Shown here in pieces: positions 32,544 through 40,625 of a DNA stretch of 48,988 nucleotides. Below the pieces are notes generated by a model. The model was not told where the DNA came from and did no database searches. It saw only the letters and a program-made list of their open reading frames with translations. Where the stretch lies: the NCBI GenBank assembly GCA_913041085.1, contig CAJWHN010000004.1, positions 1 through 48,988 on the forward strand, given 5' to 3'. Position 1 is the first letter of the stretch, and every line of letters starts with the position of its first letter. Position numbers and translations under genes: made by a program. This stretch comes from an uncultured Flavobacteriales bacterium. Its GTDB lineage: Bacteria; Bacteroidota; Bacteroidia; Flavobacteriales; UBA7312.

Positions 32544-34091
32544 TTGAAATATGAATTGCTAGTAGATTCTAGACCTAATGAGGTCGTCATTGCCTTGTTG
32601 AAAGACAAGAAATTAATAGAACTACACAAAGAACCAATAGGAACAAAGTTTTCCGTTGGTGATATTTTTCTAGCTAAAGTTAAGAAGATTATCACTGGAC
32701 TGAATGCTACTTTCGTAGACGTAGGCTATGAAAGAGATGGTTTCCTTCATTACCTAGACTTAGGTGTTAAATTCAAAACTTTTCAGAAATTTACATCAAG
32801 AAATCTTGGAGGAAAACTTAATACCGCTTCCTTAAAAAACTTCAAGCTAGAGGAGGAAATTGATAAATCAGGTTCTATTACAGATGTTCTGCAATCTGGT
32901 AATCAAATTCTTGTACAAGTTGCCAAAGAGCCCATCTCTACAAAAGGCCCTAGACTGACTACCGAACTAACTATTGCTGGTAGATACATGGTTTTAGTTC
33001 CTTTCTCTAATAAAGTTTCAGTTTCTCAAAAAATAGAATCCAACGAGGAGAAAAAGAGATTAAAAAAACTTGTTCAAAGCATTAAGCCACCAGGCTTTGG
33101 TGTTATTATAAGAACCGTTGCTGAAGGTAAAAAAGTAGCTGACTTAGATGCTGATATTAAGTATCTATACAAAAAATGGCAAACCTTATTTAAGCAAACT
33201 AAAAAAGGAAATCCTCCTTATAAAGTTCTTGGAGAGCTTGGAAGAACTGCATCTTTACTTAGAGATGTATTGAATGATGACTTTGTTAGTATTCTCGTTA
33301 ATGATGAAAAACTTCATGATGAAATAAAAGATTACATAACGACAATATCTCCTGACCAAGCAAAAATTGTTGGTATGTACACGGGCAAGATTCCACTTTT
33401 CCAAAAATTCCAAATTGAAAGACAAATCAAGTCTTCCTTTGGAAAGTCAGTAACTATGCGTAAAAGTACTTACTTAGTTATTGAACATACAGAGGCTATG
33501 CACGTCATCGATGTCAATAGTGGAAAGCGTGTCAATTCAAAGCAAGACCAAGAAGCTAACGCTTTAGAGGTTAACCTAATTGCTGCTGAAGAAGTTGCAC
33601 GTCAGTTACGATTGCGTGATATGGGTGGTATCATTGTAGTTGACTTCATTGATATGTATAATGGTGAGAATAGGAAAAAGTTATTCGAAGCATTAAAAGA
33701 ATTTATGGCTGATGATAAGGCTAAGCACCATATTTTACCGCCATCACGTTTTGGACTTATTGAAATAACAAGACAGCGTGTTCGACCAGAATTGAATATT
33801 GAAACTAAAGAAGGTTGTCCTAATTGTAAAGGAACGGGTAAAATAGAAGCTAGTATTTTGTTAATTGATGAAATAGAGCAAAAGTTAGCTAAGGCCACCA
33901 ACAAGAGTAACGATATCATCTTAAAAACCCATCCTTTTGTTGCGAGTTATATCAATAAAGGTTGGTTCAAAAATCAAAGAAAAACTTGGTCTAAAGAATT
34001 CGGTTGTAAACTACAAGTAGAAGAAGATACTACTTATCATCTTTTACAGTATCGCTTTTTTAACAAGGAACGTAAAGTAATTACAACCTAA
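32544..34091 (+). CDS. rng: Ribonuclease G/E family endoribonuclease
   Basis: This 515-residue RNase G-like enzyme cuts single-stranded A/U-rich RNA, matures rRNA 5' ends and takes part in mRNA decay. It has an N-terminal S1 domain (SVGDIFLAKVKKIITGLNATFVDVGYERDGFLH) and a 5'-sensor/RNase H-like core. The DNase I-like catalytic domain carries VIDVNSGKR and VVDFIDMYNGENR with the metal-binding Asp residues. The Zn-link CPNCKGTGKIE is near the C terminus. There is no long disordered RNase E tail. The start appears to be TTG 32544, which gives the standard KYELLVDSRPNEVVIALL N terminus; the next ATG is far downstream. The stop overlaps that of the convergent MFS gene in CTAA. Confidence 0.94.
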   Translation: MKYELLVDSRPNEVVIALLKDKKLIELHKEPIGTKFSVGDIFLAKVKKIITGLNATFVDVGYERDGFLHYLDLGVKFKTFQKFTSRNLGGKLNTASLKNFKLEEEIDKSGSITDVLQSGNQILVQVAKEPISTKGPRLTTELTIAGRYMVLVPFSNKVSVSQKIESNEEKKRLKKLVQSIKPPGFGVIIRTVAEGKKVADLDADIKYLYKKWQTLFKQTKKGNPPYKVLGELGRTASLLRDVLNDDFVSILVNDEKLHDEIKDYITTISPDQAKIVGMYTGKIPLFQKFQIERQIKSSFGKSVTMRKSTYLVIEHTEAMHVIDVNSGKRVNSKQDQEANALEVNLIAAEEVARQLRLRDMGGIIVVDFIDMYNGENRKKLFEALKEFMADDKAKHHILPPSRFGLIEITRQRVRPELNIETKEGCPNCKGTGKIEASILLIDEIEQKLAKATNKSNDIILKTHPFVASYINKGWFKNQRKTWSKEFGCKLQVEEDTTYHLLQYRFFNKERKVITT

Positions 34092-35368
34092 GTATTTACG
34101 CTTTTTAATTTGCTTAATTTTTTGCGGTACTTTATTAGTGGAATTAGTGCTATGCATAAAAATATAGCCCCTAATAAATAGCCATACCTTACATTATCAC
34201 CACTATTAAAGTAGGGTAAGGATAGGCTAGTGATTAATGCTGTTCTGATGAGGATACTAACTGAATTAAAGACGCTGCCAGTTCTTCCAATGATATCGTT
34301 AGATACCTTTTCAAAAAGGAATGTGATTCTTAAAATGCGTGTGCCAGCATTACTCAGTCCAATTAGAAGACTAACAGCGAAAAAAGCAGTGACACTCTTA
34401 GAATAAGTTAGAAGCAGACAGCCTCCAATTGTAGCTACCATCAAAATGATGATGTTTGTTATGATATTATTCTTACCCATTACCTTGCGTATTCCAAAAC
34501 CTGCTAATAAAGCACCTATAGAATAATATACTTCAGAAGATGCAAAGACATCTCCACCTTCTTTTAAATAGTTGCTGACATAAACGGGAACCAACACAAA
34601 CATTTCTACTATTAAAAAAGTAAAAATTGCGTAAGAACAAACTCCAAAAATAAAAATCAGGGAGTTCTCCTTTAGAAAAGAAAATCCTTTTATCAGACGA
34701 CTGAACATGTTTCCTCGGTCAATTTTCTTTTTTACTATAGGTTTATGCTTAATAAATAGGATAATTATGAAAGCCAAAACATAGGTAAAAGCATCCATTA
34801 AAAATATCTCGTGTATTTGCCAAGCCTGTATGTCGAAAGGCATTTGAATCTTTAATCCTAATAAATTTAAGATGCCATTTTCTGTGCCAGTCAATAATAT
34901 AGCAGCAAAGGCACCAGCAAAAATACTCGTTGATTGCCCTTGTATTTCGATGTACGCATTTAGCTTAGCGTAATTTTTTGGCTCTGTTATCTCTTGACCA
35001 AATGCATAAAGGTTGGGATAGTGAACATTATAATGAAACATAGTCGTTCCAAATACTCCCATTACTAATGTCCATGGTGTTTGACCACAACTCATTCCAT
35101 ACAAAGCGATACTTCCGATAATAAAAGCACAAGCTAAATTAGAGTATAAGAACATTTTTTTTCTTGAATACCTATCTATAAGAGTGCCTGAGTATAAACC
35201 CCAAAATAAACTTACAAATGTTAAAATAGCATAAGCTTTAGCATATGTTCCTCCCATACCTAGTATATCTGCAAAGTACCAAGGAATAGCAATCATACTA
35301 ATGCCTTGAGCAAAGCCTGATATGATATTAGCTACAAATAATAAGCCTATTGCTTTTTTATTTTTCAT
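34088..35368 (-). CDS. MFS transporter, substrate unknown
   Basis: This 426-residue integral membrane protein has about 12 hydrophobic helices. The MFS loop motif between helices 2 and 3 appears as GTLIDRYSRKKMF. The first helix carries GLLFVANIISGFAQGISMIAIPWYF. It belongs to the major facilitator superfamily, likely an exporter-like branch, but I cannot name a substrate. Start ATG 35368 (MKNKKAIG) is chosen because a TATTTTTG promoter box lies seven bases upstream; a longer in-frame start would include that promoter. It is divergent from recX and its stop overlaps rng's. Confidence 0.85.
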   Translation of the reverse strand: MKNKKAIGLLFVANIISGFAQGISMIAIPWYFADILGMGGTYAKAYAILTFVSLFWGLYSGTLIDRYSRKKMFLYSNLACAFIIGSIALYGMSCGQTPWTLVMGVFGTTMFHYNVHYPNLYAFGQEITEPKNYAKLNAYIEIQGQSTSIFAGAFAAILLTGTENGILNLLGLKIQMPFDIQAWQIHEIFLMDAFTYVLAFIIILFIKHKPIVKKKIDRGNMFSRLIKGFSFLKENSLIFIFGVCSYAIFTFLIVEMFVLVPVYVSNYLKEGGDVFASSEVYYSIGALLAGFGIRKVMGKNNIITNIIILMVATIGGCLLLTYSKSVTAFFAVSLLIGLSNAGTRILRITFLFEKVSNDIIGRTGSVFNSVSILIRTALITSLSLPYFNSGDNVRYGYLLGAIFLCIALIPLIKYRKKLSKLKSVNT

Positions 35369-35374
35369 TGGGTA

Positions 35375-35382
35375 CAAAAATA
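35375..35382 (-). promoter_or_regulatory. -7 promoter element for the MFS gene, predicted leaderless
   Basis: The minus strand reads TATTTTTG, ending seven bases before the A of ATG 35368. It lies only one base from the divergent recX box, so the two open complexes would compete for the same DNA. Confidence 0.55.
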
Positions 35383-35383
35383 C

Positions 35384-35391
35384 TACCTTTG
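35384..35391 (+). promoter_or_regulatory. -7 promoter element for recX, predicted leaderless
   Basis: TACCTTTG is an exact TAnnTTTG. It ends three bases before ATG 35394 and six bases before the next in-frame ATG, 35397. The usual distance to the transcription start would put the 5' end at the second ATG. Confidence 0.55.
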
Positions 35392-35393
35392 AA

Positions 35394-35861
35394 ATGATGA
35401 ATAGCAAAATATACGATGTAAAAATTGTAAAAGAGCGAATTAGACATTATTGTGCAGTAATGGATCGTTGTCAATATCAGGTAATTACAAAGCTTAAGTC
35501 CTATGGAGTGAGTGATTCTCTAGCTGATGAAATTTTAATTGAATTGATACAGAATAAATACCTTGATGAAGAACGCTTTGCACGTTCTTTTTGTAGCGGA
35601 AAATTCAAAATAAAACGCTGGGGACGAAAAAAGATAGCTTTCGAACTATCTAAACTGAAAGTGCCAAAAAGCTGTGTTTCACTAGGCATGTTGGAGATAG
35701 ATGATGCAGATTACAAGGATGTCATAAAGCATTTAGCGAATAAGAAAATGGCTTTGTTAAAGGATAAAAACACCTTTGTTAGAAAGAAGAAAGTCGTTAA
35801 TTATTTGATTAGAAAGGGCTACGAATCTGAGCTGGTCTGGTCTTACGTTCACAAACTTTAA
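35394..35861 (+). CDS. recX: Regulatory protein RecX
   Basis: This protein of about 155 residues modulates RecA filaments. It is built of helical repeats: an N-terminal RIRHYCAVMDRCQYQVITKLKSYG and LADEILIELIQNKYLDEERFARSFCSGKFKIKRWGRKKIAFELSKL, which is the conserved RecX core (YLDExRFA...WG). A C-terminal repeat ends RKGYESELVWSYV. Start ATG 35394 or 35397; the promoter position favours the second. An upstream alternative at 35322 would include both promoters and is rejected. prfB follows after 18 bases with its own -7 box. Confidence 0.92.
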   Translation: MMNSKIYDVKIVKERIRHYCAVMDRCQYQVITKLKSYGVSDSLADEILIELIQNKYLDEERFARSFCSGKFKIKRWGRKKIAFELSKLKVPKSCVSLGMLEIDDADYKDVIKHLANKKMALLKDKNTFVRKKKVVNYLIRKGYESELVWSYVHKL

Positions 35862-35866
35862 AACAC

Positions 35867-35874
35867 TAAATTTG
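35867..35874 (+). promoter_or_regulatory. -7 promoter element for prfB, predicted leaderless
   Basis: TAAATTTG matches TAnnTTTG and its G is six bases before the A of the prfB ATG (35880). It sits in the 18-base gap after the recX stop, so prfB can be transcribed independently. Confidence 0.5.
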
Positions 35875-35879
35875 CCTCA

Positions 35880-36968
35880 ATGGTTACAGCAGAACAGATA
35901 GACGATATTAAAAAAAGAATAGCTGACTTAGAAGGCTTTTTATCTATAAAAGAAAAGAAAGAATTTGTAGCCGTTGAGGAGTTAAAAACACAAGCTGTTG
36001 ATTTTTGGGATAACCCTAAATCTGCCGAAACTCACTTAAAAAACATCAATAAACAAAAGGTATGGGTTGTTGCTTTTCAAGAGGTACAAAGTGCTTTTGA
36101 CGACCTTTCTGTACTTTTTGATTTCTTTCAAGAAGGAGAAGTAGATGAAGATGAAATAAATAAAAGTTTTGACTCTACCTTACTTAAAGTTGCTGACTTA
36201 GAGTTCAAAAATATGCTAAGCGGCGAAGAAGATAATCTCTCGGCAGTGATGACTATAAATCCGGGTGCTGGAGGAACAGAAAGTCAAGATTGGGCTGAAA
36301 TGCTTATGCGTATGTACATCATGTGGGGAGAAAAAAATAAGTTTAAAGTCAAAGAGCTAGACTTTCAAGCTGGAGATGCTGCAGGTATAAAGTCGGTAAC
36401 CTTACAATTTGATGGTGATTTTGCTTTTGGTAATTTAAAAGGTGAAAATGGAGTACACCGATTAGTTCGTATTTCTCCCTTTGACTCTAATGCTAAACGA
36501 CATACTTCTTTCACTTCGGTTTTTGTATATCCTTTGGTAGATGAATCCATAGAAATAGAGATTAATCCTGCCGACATCAGTTGGGACACTTTTCGTGCTG
36601 GTGGTGCTGGCGGACAAGGAGTTAATAAAATCGAAACGGCAGTTCGATTAAAACATGCTCCTACTGGAATTATAATTGCTAATTCAGAAACGCGTTCTCA
36701 GCTTGAGAATAAAGAGAAAGCCATGCAATTGTTAAGGTCTCAGTTATACGAGATAGAATTACGGAAAAGACAATCTGAAAGAGATAAGATTGAAGGTAGC
36801 AAGAAAAAAATAGAATGGGGTTCTCAAATTAGAAACTATGTTTTGCATCCCTACAAAATGGTTAAGGATTTAAGAACAGAACATGAAACGTCGAATACAC
36901 AAGCTGTTCTTGATGGTGAAATCAATGATTTTATCAAAGCATATTTAATGGAATTTGGTCAAAAATAA
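35880..36968 (+). CDS. prfB: Peptide chain release factor 2
   Basis: This 362-residue class I release factor recognises UAA and UGA stop codons. The anticodon-like tripeptide SPF is in [13 protein letters not shown], and the peptidyl-tRNA hydrolysis motif GGQ is in [19 protein letters not shown]. The SPF rather than PxT motif identifies RF2. The frame is continuous through the region where many prfB genes have a programmed frameshift (after LEGFL, about codon 22), so no frameshift is needed. The ArsC-like gene begins four bases after the stop. Confidence 0.96.
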   Translation: MVTAEQIDDIKKRIADLEGFLSIKEKKEFVAVEELKTQAVDFWDNPKSAETHLKNINKQKVWVVAFQEVQSAFDDLSVLFDFFQEGEVDEDEINKSFDSTLLKVADLEFKNMLSGEEDNLSAVMTINPGAGGTESQDWAEMLMRMYIMWGEKNKFKVKELDFQAGDAAGIKSVTLQFDGDFAFGNLKGENGVHRLVRISPFDSNAKRHTSFTSVFVYPLVDESIEIEINPADISWDTFRAGGAGGQGVNKIETAVRLKHAPTGIIIANSETRSQLENKEKAMQLLRSQLYEIELRKRQSERDKIEGSKKKIEWGSQIRNYVLHPYKMVKDLRTEHETSNTQAVLDGEINDFIKAYLMEFGQK

Positions 36969-36972
36969 AATT

Positions 36973-37317
36973 ATGGAAGTAACAATTTATCACAACCCCA
37001 GATGTAGAAAGAGCAGAGAAGCCTTATCTTTTTTAGAAAAAAAGTCGTGTAAAATTACAGTTGTAGAATATTTGAAAGACTTATTGTCAATTGAAGAATT
37101 AAGGGCATTGCTTAATGACTTAAATATTAGGCCGATTGAGCTTGTTCGTAAAAATGAAAGTATTTGGAAAGAGCAATTCAAAGGCAGAGATTTGAGCGAT
37201 ACAGCAATTATAGAAGCGATGGCTCAAAATCCTAAATTAATTGAACGACCCATAATAAAAAGTAAGAAAGGTGTTGTTGTAGGAAGGCCTTTGGAAATGG
37301 TACAAGAAGTAATTTAA
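36973..37317 (+). CDS. ArsC/YfgD-family thioredoxin-fold protein (arsenate reductase-like)
   Basis: This 114-residue thioredoxin-fold protein of the ArsC family has YHNPRCRKSREAL with the candidate catalytic Cys at residue 11 (C-x-x-S form). Further family features are IRPIELVRKNE, DTAIIEAMAQNPKLIERPII and GVVVGRP. These fit glutaredoxin-dependent arsenate reductases and their YfgD-type relatives; real arsenate reductase activity is uncertain because many such proteins have other redox roles. ATG 36973 is used; upstream in-frame codons fall inside prfB. One base separates its stop from the stop of the convergent small membrane protein. Confidence 0.88.
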   Translation: MEVTIYHNPRCRKSREALSFLEKKSCKITVVEYLKDLLSIEELRALLNDLNIRPIELVRKNESIWKEQFKGRDLSDTAIIEAMAQNPKLIERPIIKSKKGVVVGRPLEMVQEVI

Positions 37318-37318
37318 A

Positions 37319-37465
37319 CTATTCGAGGTCTTCTACCAAGTTACGATTCTTGTATGACTCGATAAACCAAGCGCCAATCCAATATGGTAAAAAACTAATA
37401 ATGAAGGTTAATAACCAAAACGCCATACCAGCGATAACTAAAAAGAGGACAAAACCTATAAACAT
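37319..37465 (-). CDS. 48-residue putative membrane protein
   Basis: A minus-strand frame runs from ATG 37465 to TAG 37319-37321. It encodes MFIGFVLFLVIAGMAFWLL, then TFIISFLPYWIGAW and a polar tail (FIESYKNRNLVEDLE). It has one or two membrane-spanning stretches, no signal cleavage site and an acidic C terminus. I recognise no family. Support comes from its own promoter-like TACTTTTG box with a leader of about 22 bases, and from filling exactly the gap between the ArsC-like stop and the fumC promoter. It may be a small membrane protein of unknown role. Confidence 0.65.
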   Translation of the reverse strand: MFIGFVLFLVIAGMAFWLLTFIISFLPYWIGAWFIESYKNRNLVEDLE

Positions 37466-37483
37466 ATCTTTATATATTTGAAT

Positions 37484-37501
37484 TAACTTTGTACAAAAGT
37501 A
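37484..37501. promoter_or_regulatory. Overlapping divergent promoters for fumC and the small membrane protein
   Basis: TAACTTTG (37484-37491, plus strand) and TACTTTTG (37501 to 37494, minus strand) are both TAnnTTTG. They face each other around a GTAC, making an imperfect 18-base palindrome. Both transcription bubbles would occupy the same DNA, so the promoters should be mutually exclusive. Another TATATTTG at 37473-37480 could also serve fumC. Confidence 0.55.
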
Positions 37502-37527
37502 AGTGTTAATATTCTAATAAAAAAATC

Positions 37528-38928
37528 ATGAGCTATAGAATTGAGAAAGATACCATGGGCGAGGTAAAAGTACCTGTCGAAAAGTATTGGGGTGCCCAAA
37601 CAGAACGTTCTAGAAACAATTTTAAAATTGGTCAATCAGCAAGTATGCCGCTAGAAGTAGTCTATGGTTTTGCATACCTTAAAAAAGCAGCGGCTCATGC
37701 CAATTGCGAGTTAGGTGTACTTTCGTCAGAAAAAAGAGATTTAATCTCTGCTGTTTGCGATGAGATATTAGAAGGTAAACACGATGATGAATTCCCATTA
37801 GTAGTATGGCAAACGGGTTCAGGCACACAATCTAATATGAATACCAATGAGGTGATAGCTAACCGAGCTCACGTTTTAAATGGTGGTAGTTTAAATGATG
37901 AAAATAAATTTATTCATCCTAACGATGATGTCAATAAATCTCAATCTTCTAATGATACTTTTCCTACAGGCATGCATATTGCCGCTTATAAAATGATTGT
38001 AGAAACTACTATTCCTGGAGTAGAAAGGTTGAGGGATACTTTAGATGAAAAATCTAAAGCATTTATGCATGTAGTTAAAATAGGTAGAACACACCTAATG
38101 GACGCTACACCATTGACGTTAGGTCAAGAATTTTCTGGATATGTTTCACAGCTAGACCATGGGTTAAAAGCACTTAAAAATACTTTAGCCCATCTTTCAG
38201 AACTTGCTCTAGGTGGTACAGCTGTAGGAACAGGAATTAATACTCCAGAAGGTTATGCCAATCTTGTTTCTAAAAAAATTGCTGAATTTACACAGCTACC
38301 ATTTGTATCAGCAGACAATAAATTTGAAGCTTTAGCTGCTCATGATGCTATTGTTGAGTCTCATAATGCTTTGAAGCAATTAGCGGTTTCTCTAAATAAA
38401 ATAGCCAATGATATCCGTTTACTAGCATCAGGACCACGAAGTGGAATTGGTGAAATAATAATACCATCTAATGAACCCGGTTCGTCAATAATGCCAGGTA
38501 AAGTTAACCCTACACAATGTGAGGCACTAACTATGGTATGTGCTCAGGTTATGGGTAATGATGTAGCTATTGGTGTTGGTGGAATGCAAGGTCATTATGA
38601 ACTAAATGTCTTTAAGCCGATGATGGCAGCTAACATTTTACAGTCGGCACGATTGATTGGAGATGCTTGTGTATCTTTTAAGGTTAATTGTGCAGAAGGC
38701 ATAGAACCTAATTATGACAATTTAAAAAAGAACTTAGATAATTCTTTGATGTTGGTAACCGCTTTGAATACTAAGATAGGTTATGAAAAAGCAGCAAAAA
38801 TTGCTAAGACGGCTCACCAAAATGGGACAACATTAAAAGAAGAGTCTGTCAATTTAGGATACCTTACTGCTGAAGAGTTCGATGAGTGGGTTCGCCCTGA
38901 AGATATGTGTGGTAGTCTAAAAAAATAG
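37528..38928 (+). CDS. fumC: Class II fumarate hydratase FumC
   Basis: This 466-residue tetrameric, iron-independent enzyme interconverts fumarate and L-malate in the TCA cycle. It begins [25 protein letters not shown]. Active-site segments are [41 protein letters not shown], the [20 protein letters not shown] region and the superfamily signature [13 protein letters not shown]. The length is typical. It is transcribed alone; its stop is one base from the stop of the convergent mannose-1-phosphate guanylyltransferase gene. Confidence 0.96.
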   Translation: MSYRIEKDTMGEVKVPVEKYWGAQTERSRNNFKIGQSASMPLEVVYGFAYLKKAAAHANCELGVLSSEKRDLISAVCDEILEGKHDDEFPLVVWQTGSGTQSNMNTNEVIANRAHVLNGGSLNDENKFIHPNDDVNKSQSSNDTFPTGMHIAAYKMIVETTIPGVERLRDTLDEKSKAFMHVVKIGRTHLMDATPLTLGQEFSGYVSQLDHGLKALKNTLAHLSELALGGTAVGTGINTPEGYANLVSKKIAEFTQLPFVSADNKFEALAAHDAIVESHNALKQLAVSLNKIANDIRLLASGPRSGIGEIIIPSNEPGSSIMPGKVNPTQCEALTMVCAQVMGNDVAIGVGGMQGHYELNVFKPMMAANILQSARLIGDACVSFKVNCAEGIEPNYDNLKKNLDNSLMLVTALNTKIGYEKAAKIAKTAHQNGTTLKEESVNLGYLTAEEFDEWVRPEDMCGSLKK

Positions 38929-38929
38929 A

Positions 38930-40018
38930 CTACACATATTCGTCTCCTTTATCTCTTTTTATATCGTTAACAAATTGCTTAATCTGTTGCTCGTCTTCTT
39001 TTTTACAGATAAGTAGGGTGTTTTTATTATCGATTATAATATAATCTTCCAGACCTTGAATAACTACAACTTTATCATTAGGCGCATTGATAATGTTATT
39101 TTTAGAATCATAAATCATAACATAATTGCCAACAATTCCATTTTGACTTTCATCTAGTTTTAAATGACCATATAATGAGCCCCAAGTACCTAAATCACTC
39201 CAACCAAAGTCAGAAGGGTAAACAAAGACATTATCAGCCTTCTCCATTAAGCCGTAGTCTATAGAGATGTTTTTACAACCAGGGAAAATGCGATTAATGA
39301 ACTCCTCTTCTTCATCTGTATTGTAATAATCGTTACCATCTTCAAATCTATCGTATAAATCTCTCAAGTGTTTCCTGAGTCCAAGAGTAATAGCTTTGGC
39401 ACTCCATATAAATATTCCAGAATTCCATAAAAAGTCACCGCTTTCTAAAAATTGTTGTGCTAGTTCTAAGTTAGGTTTTTCTGTAAATGTTTTGACACTA
39501 TGTATGTTATAATGAAGTTCAGAATTTTCTTCGTTGAACTGTATATACCCATAGCCAGTGTCTGGTCTTGAAGGTTTTATACCTAAAGTTAAAAGCATAT
39601 TATTTTTTGAACACACTTCAAAACAATCAGTAACAATTTTTGTGAATTCATCTTCATTACTAATCAAATGGTCTGAAGGCGTAACAATGATATTAGCATC
39701 AGGGTTCTTCTGATTTATTTTGAAAGAGGCATAGGCAATACATGGAGCCGTATTTCTCATTGAAGGCTCACACAAAATATTGTCTTCCAATATGTCGTTG
39801 AGTTGTTCTAAACATAAATCCTTGTATTTTGCATTGGTAACAACAAGGACATTTTCTGCAGGACAACATTTTGCTAAGCGTCTAAAAGTTTGTTGAATCA
39901 GTGTCTCTCCTGTGCCTAGTATATCTAAAAACTGTTTTGGAAATGTACTTCTACTCATTGGCCAAAATCTTGATCCAATTCCTCCAGCCATTATGACGGC
40001 GTAGTTGTTTGTGTTCAT
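38930..40018 (-). CDS. manC: Mannose-1-phosphate guanylyltransferase
   Basis: This 362-residue nucleotidyltransferase makes GDP-mannose from mannose-1-phosphate and GTP for glycan synthesis. The activation loop IMAGGIGSRFWPMSRSTFPKQFL is followed by TPSDHLI, KPSRPDTGYGYI, FTEKP, FLWNSGIFIW and the FGWSDLGTWGSLY segment. The C-terminal isomerase domain of bifunctional enzymes is missing, so it is monofunctional. Start ATG 40018 is chosen (MNTNNYAVIMAGG); a TATTTTTG box lies 19 bases upstream. Its upstream neighbour is the SprT-like gene, a pairing I recall from other Bacteroidota. Confidence 0.94.
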   Translation of the reverse strand: MNTNNYAVIMAGGIGSRFWPMSRSTFPKQFLDILGTGETLIQQTFRRLAKCCPAENVLVVTNAKYKDLCLEQLNDILEDNILCEPSMRNTAPCIAYASFKINQKNPDANIIVTPSDHLISNEDEFTKIVTDCFEVCSKNNMLLTLGIKPSRPDTGYGYIQFNEENSELHYNIHSVKTFTEKPNLELAQQFLESGDFLWNSGIFIWSAKAITLGLRKHLRDLYDRFEDGNDYYNTDEEEEFINRIFPGCKNISIDYGLMEKADNVFVYPSDFGWSDLGTWGSLYGHLKLDESQNGIVGNYVMIYDSKNNIINAPNDKVVVIQGLEDYIIIDNKNTLLICKKEDEQQIKQFVNDIKRDKGDEYV

Positions 40019-40036
40019 AATAAGTTTATTATTCTT

Positions 40037-40044
40037 CAAAAATA
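40037..40044 (-). promoter_or_regulatory. -7 promoter element for manC
   Basis: The minus strand reads TATTTTTG, ending 19 bases before the manC ATG, inside the 31-base gap after the SprT-like gene. Confidence 0.45.
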
Positions 40045-40049
40045 CAAAA

Positions 40050-40625
40050 TCAAATCTGTACTTCTGTTAAGGGGTTAAAAAGATAAATCCTATTGTTATT
40101 TAAGGACTTGCACTGAAAACGTGTTCTAATTTTCTTTTCCTTGATATATCGTTTGCCATTGGGTATTGAAAAAATACTACCATCAGGAATATCAGAGATG
40201 GTGAGCGTAGGATTTTTATCGTATTTCCTTAACGTTTTTACTAGTGTATAATCTGAGCTACTAGATGCTTTGGGATTTTTCAAGTGAATTGCCAAGCATT
40301 GCTGTATATCATTTGGAAAAATAGGGATAAACCCAAGCATAAGTGTTTTAAATTCACTTTTCCATTCTTTTCCGTGCGGAGCAACTCTAGAAGAATATTT
40401 ATCAGTAATCATCATATGTGCTATTTCGTGGGTTAGCGTAATTAAAAATGAGTAAGGATTTAAGTCCTCATTTATAGTGATATAATGTTTGTTTTGAAAA
40501 TACCGATAATCTCCCAATTTACTTGATCTCGATTTTTTTACAGTTAATGTGCAATCATAATTTGTTAGCCATTTAGAAATGGTTTGTACCGATTGGGCAG
40601 GTAAAAAGTGATTTAAAGACTCCAT
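40050..40625 (-). CDS. SprT-like zinc metalloprotease domain protein
   Basis: This 191-residue protein has the metalloprotease motif HEIAHM (HExxH) in ITLTHEIAHMMITDKY, followed by HGKEWKSEFKTLML. This matches the SprT-like family related to the DNA-protein crosslink protease Spartan. The C-terminal part is basic and carries GSIFSIPNGKRYIKEKKIRTRFQC, a family-type RNA/DNA-binding-like tail. The real substrate is unknown. Start ATG 40625 overlaps the feoB stop by one base; longer starts inside feoB are rejected. Confidence 0.85.
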   Translation of the reverse strand: MESLNHFLPAQSVQTISKWLTNYDCTLTVKKSRSSKLGDYRYFQNKHYITINEDLNPYSFLITLTHEIAHMMITDKYSSRVAPHGKEWKSEFKTLMLGFIPIFPNDIQQCLAIHLKNPKASSSSDYTLVKTLRKYDKNPTLTISDIPDGSIFSIPNGKRYIKEKKIRTRFQCKSLNNNRIYLFNPLTEVQI

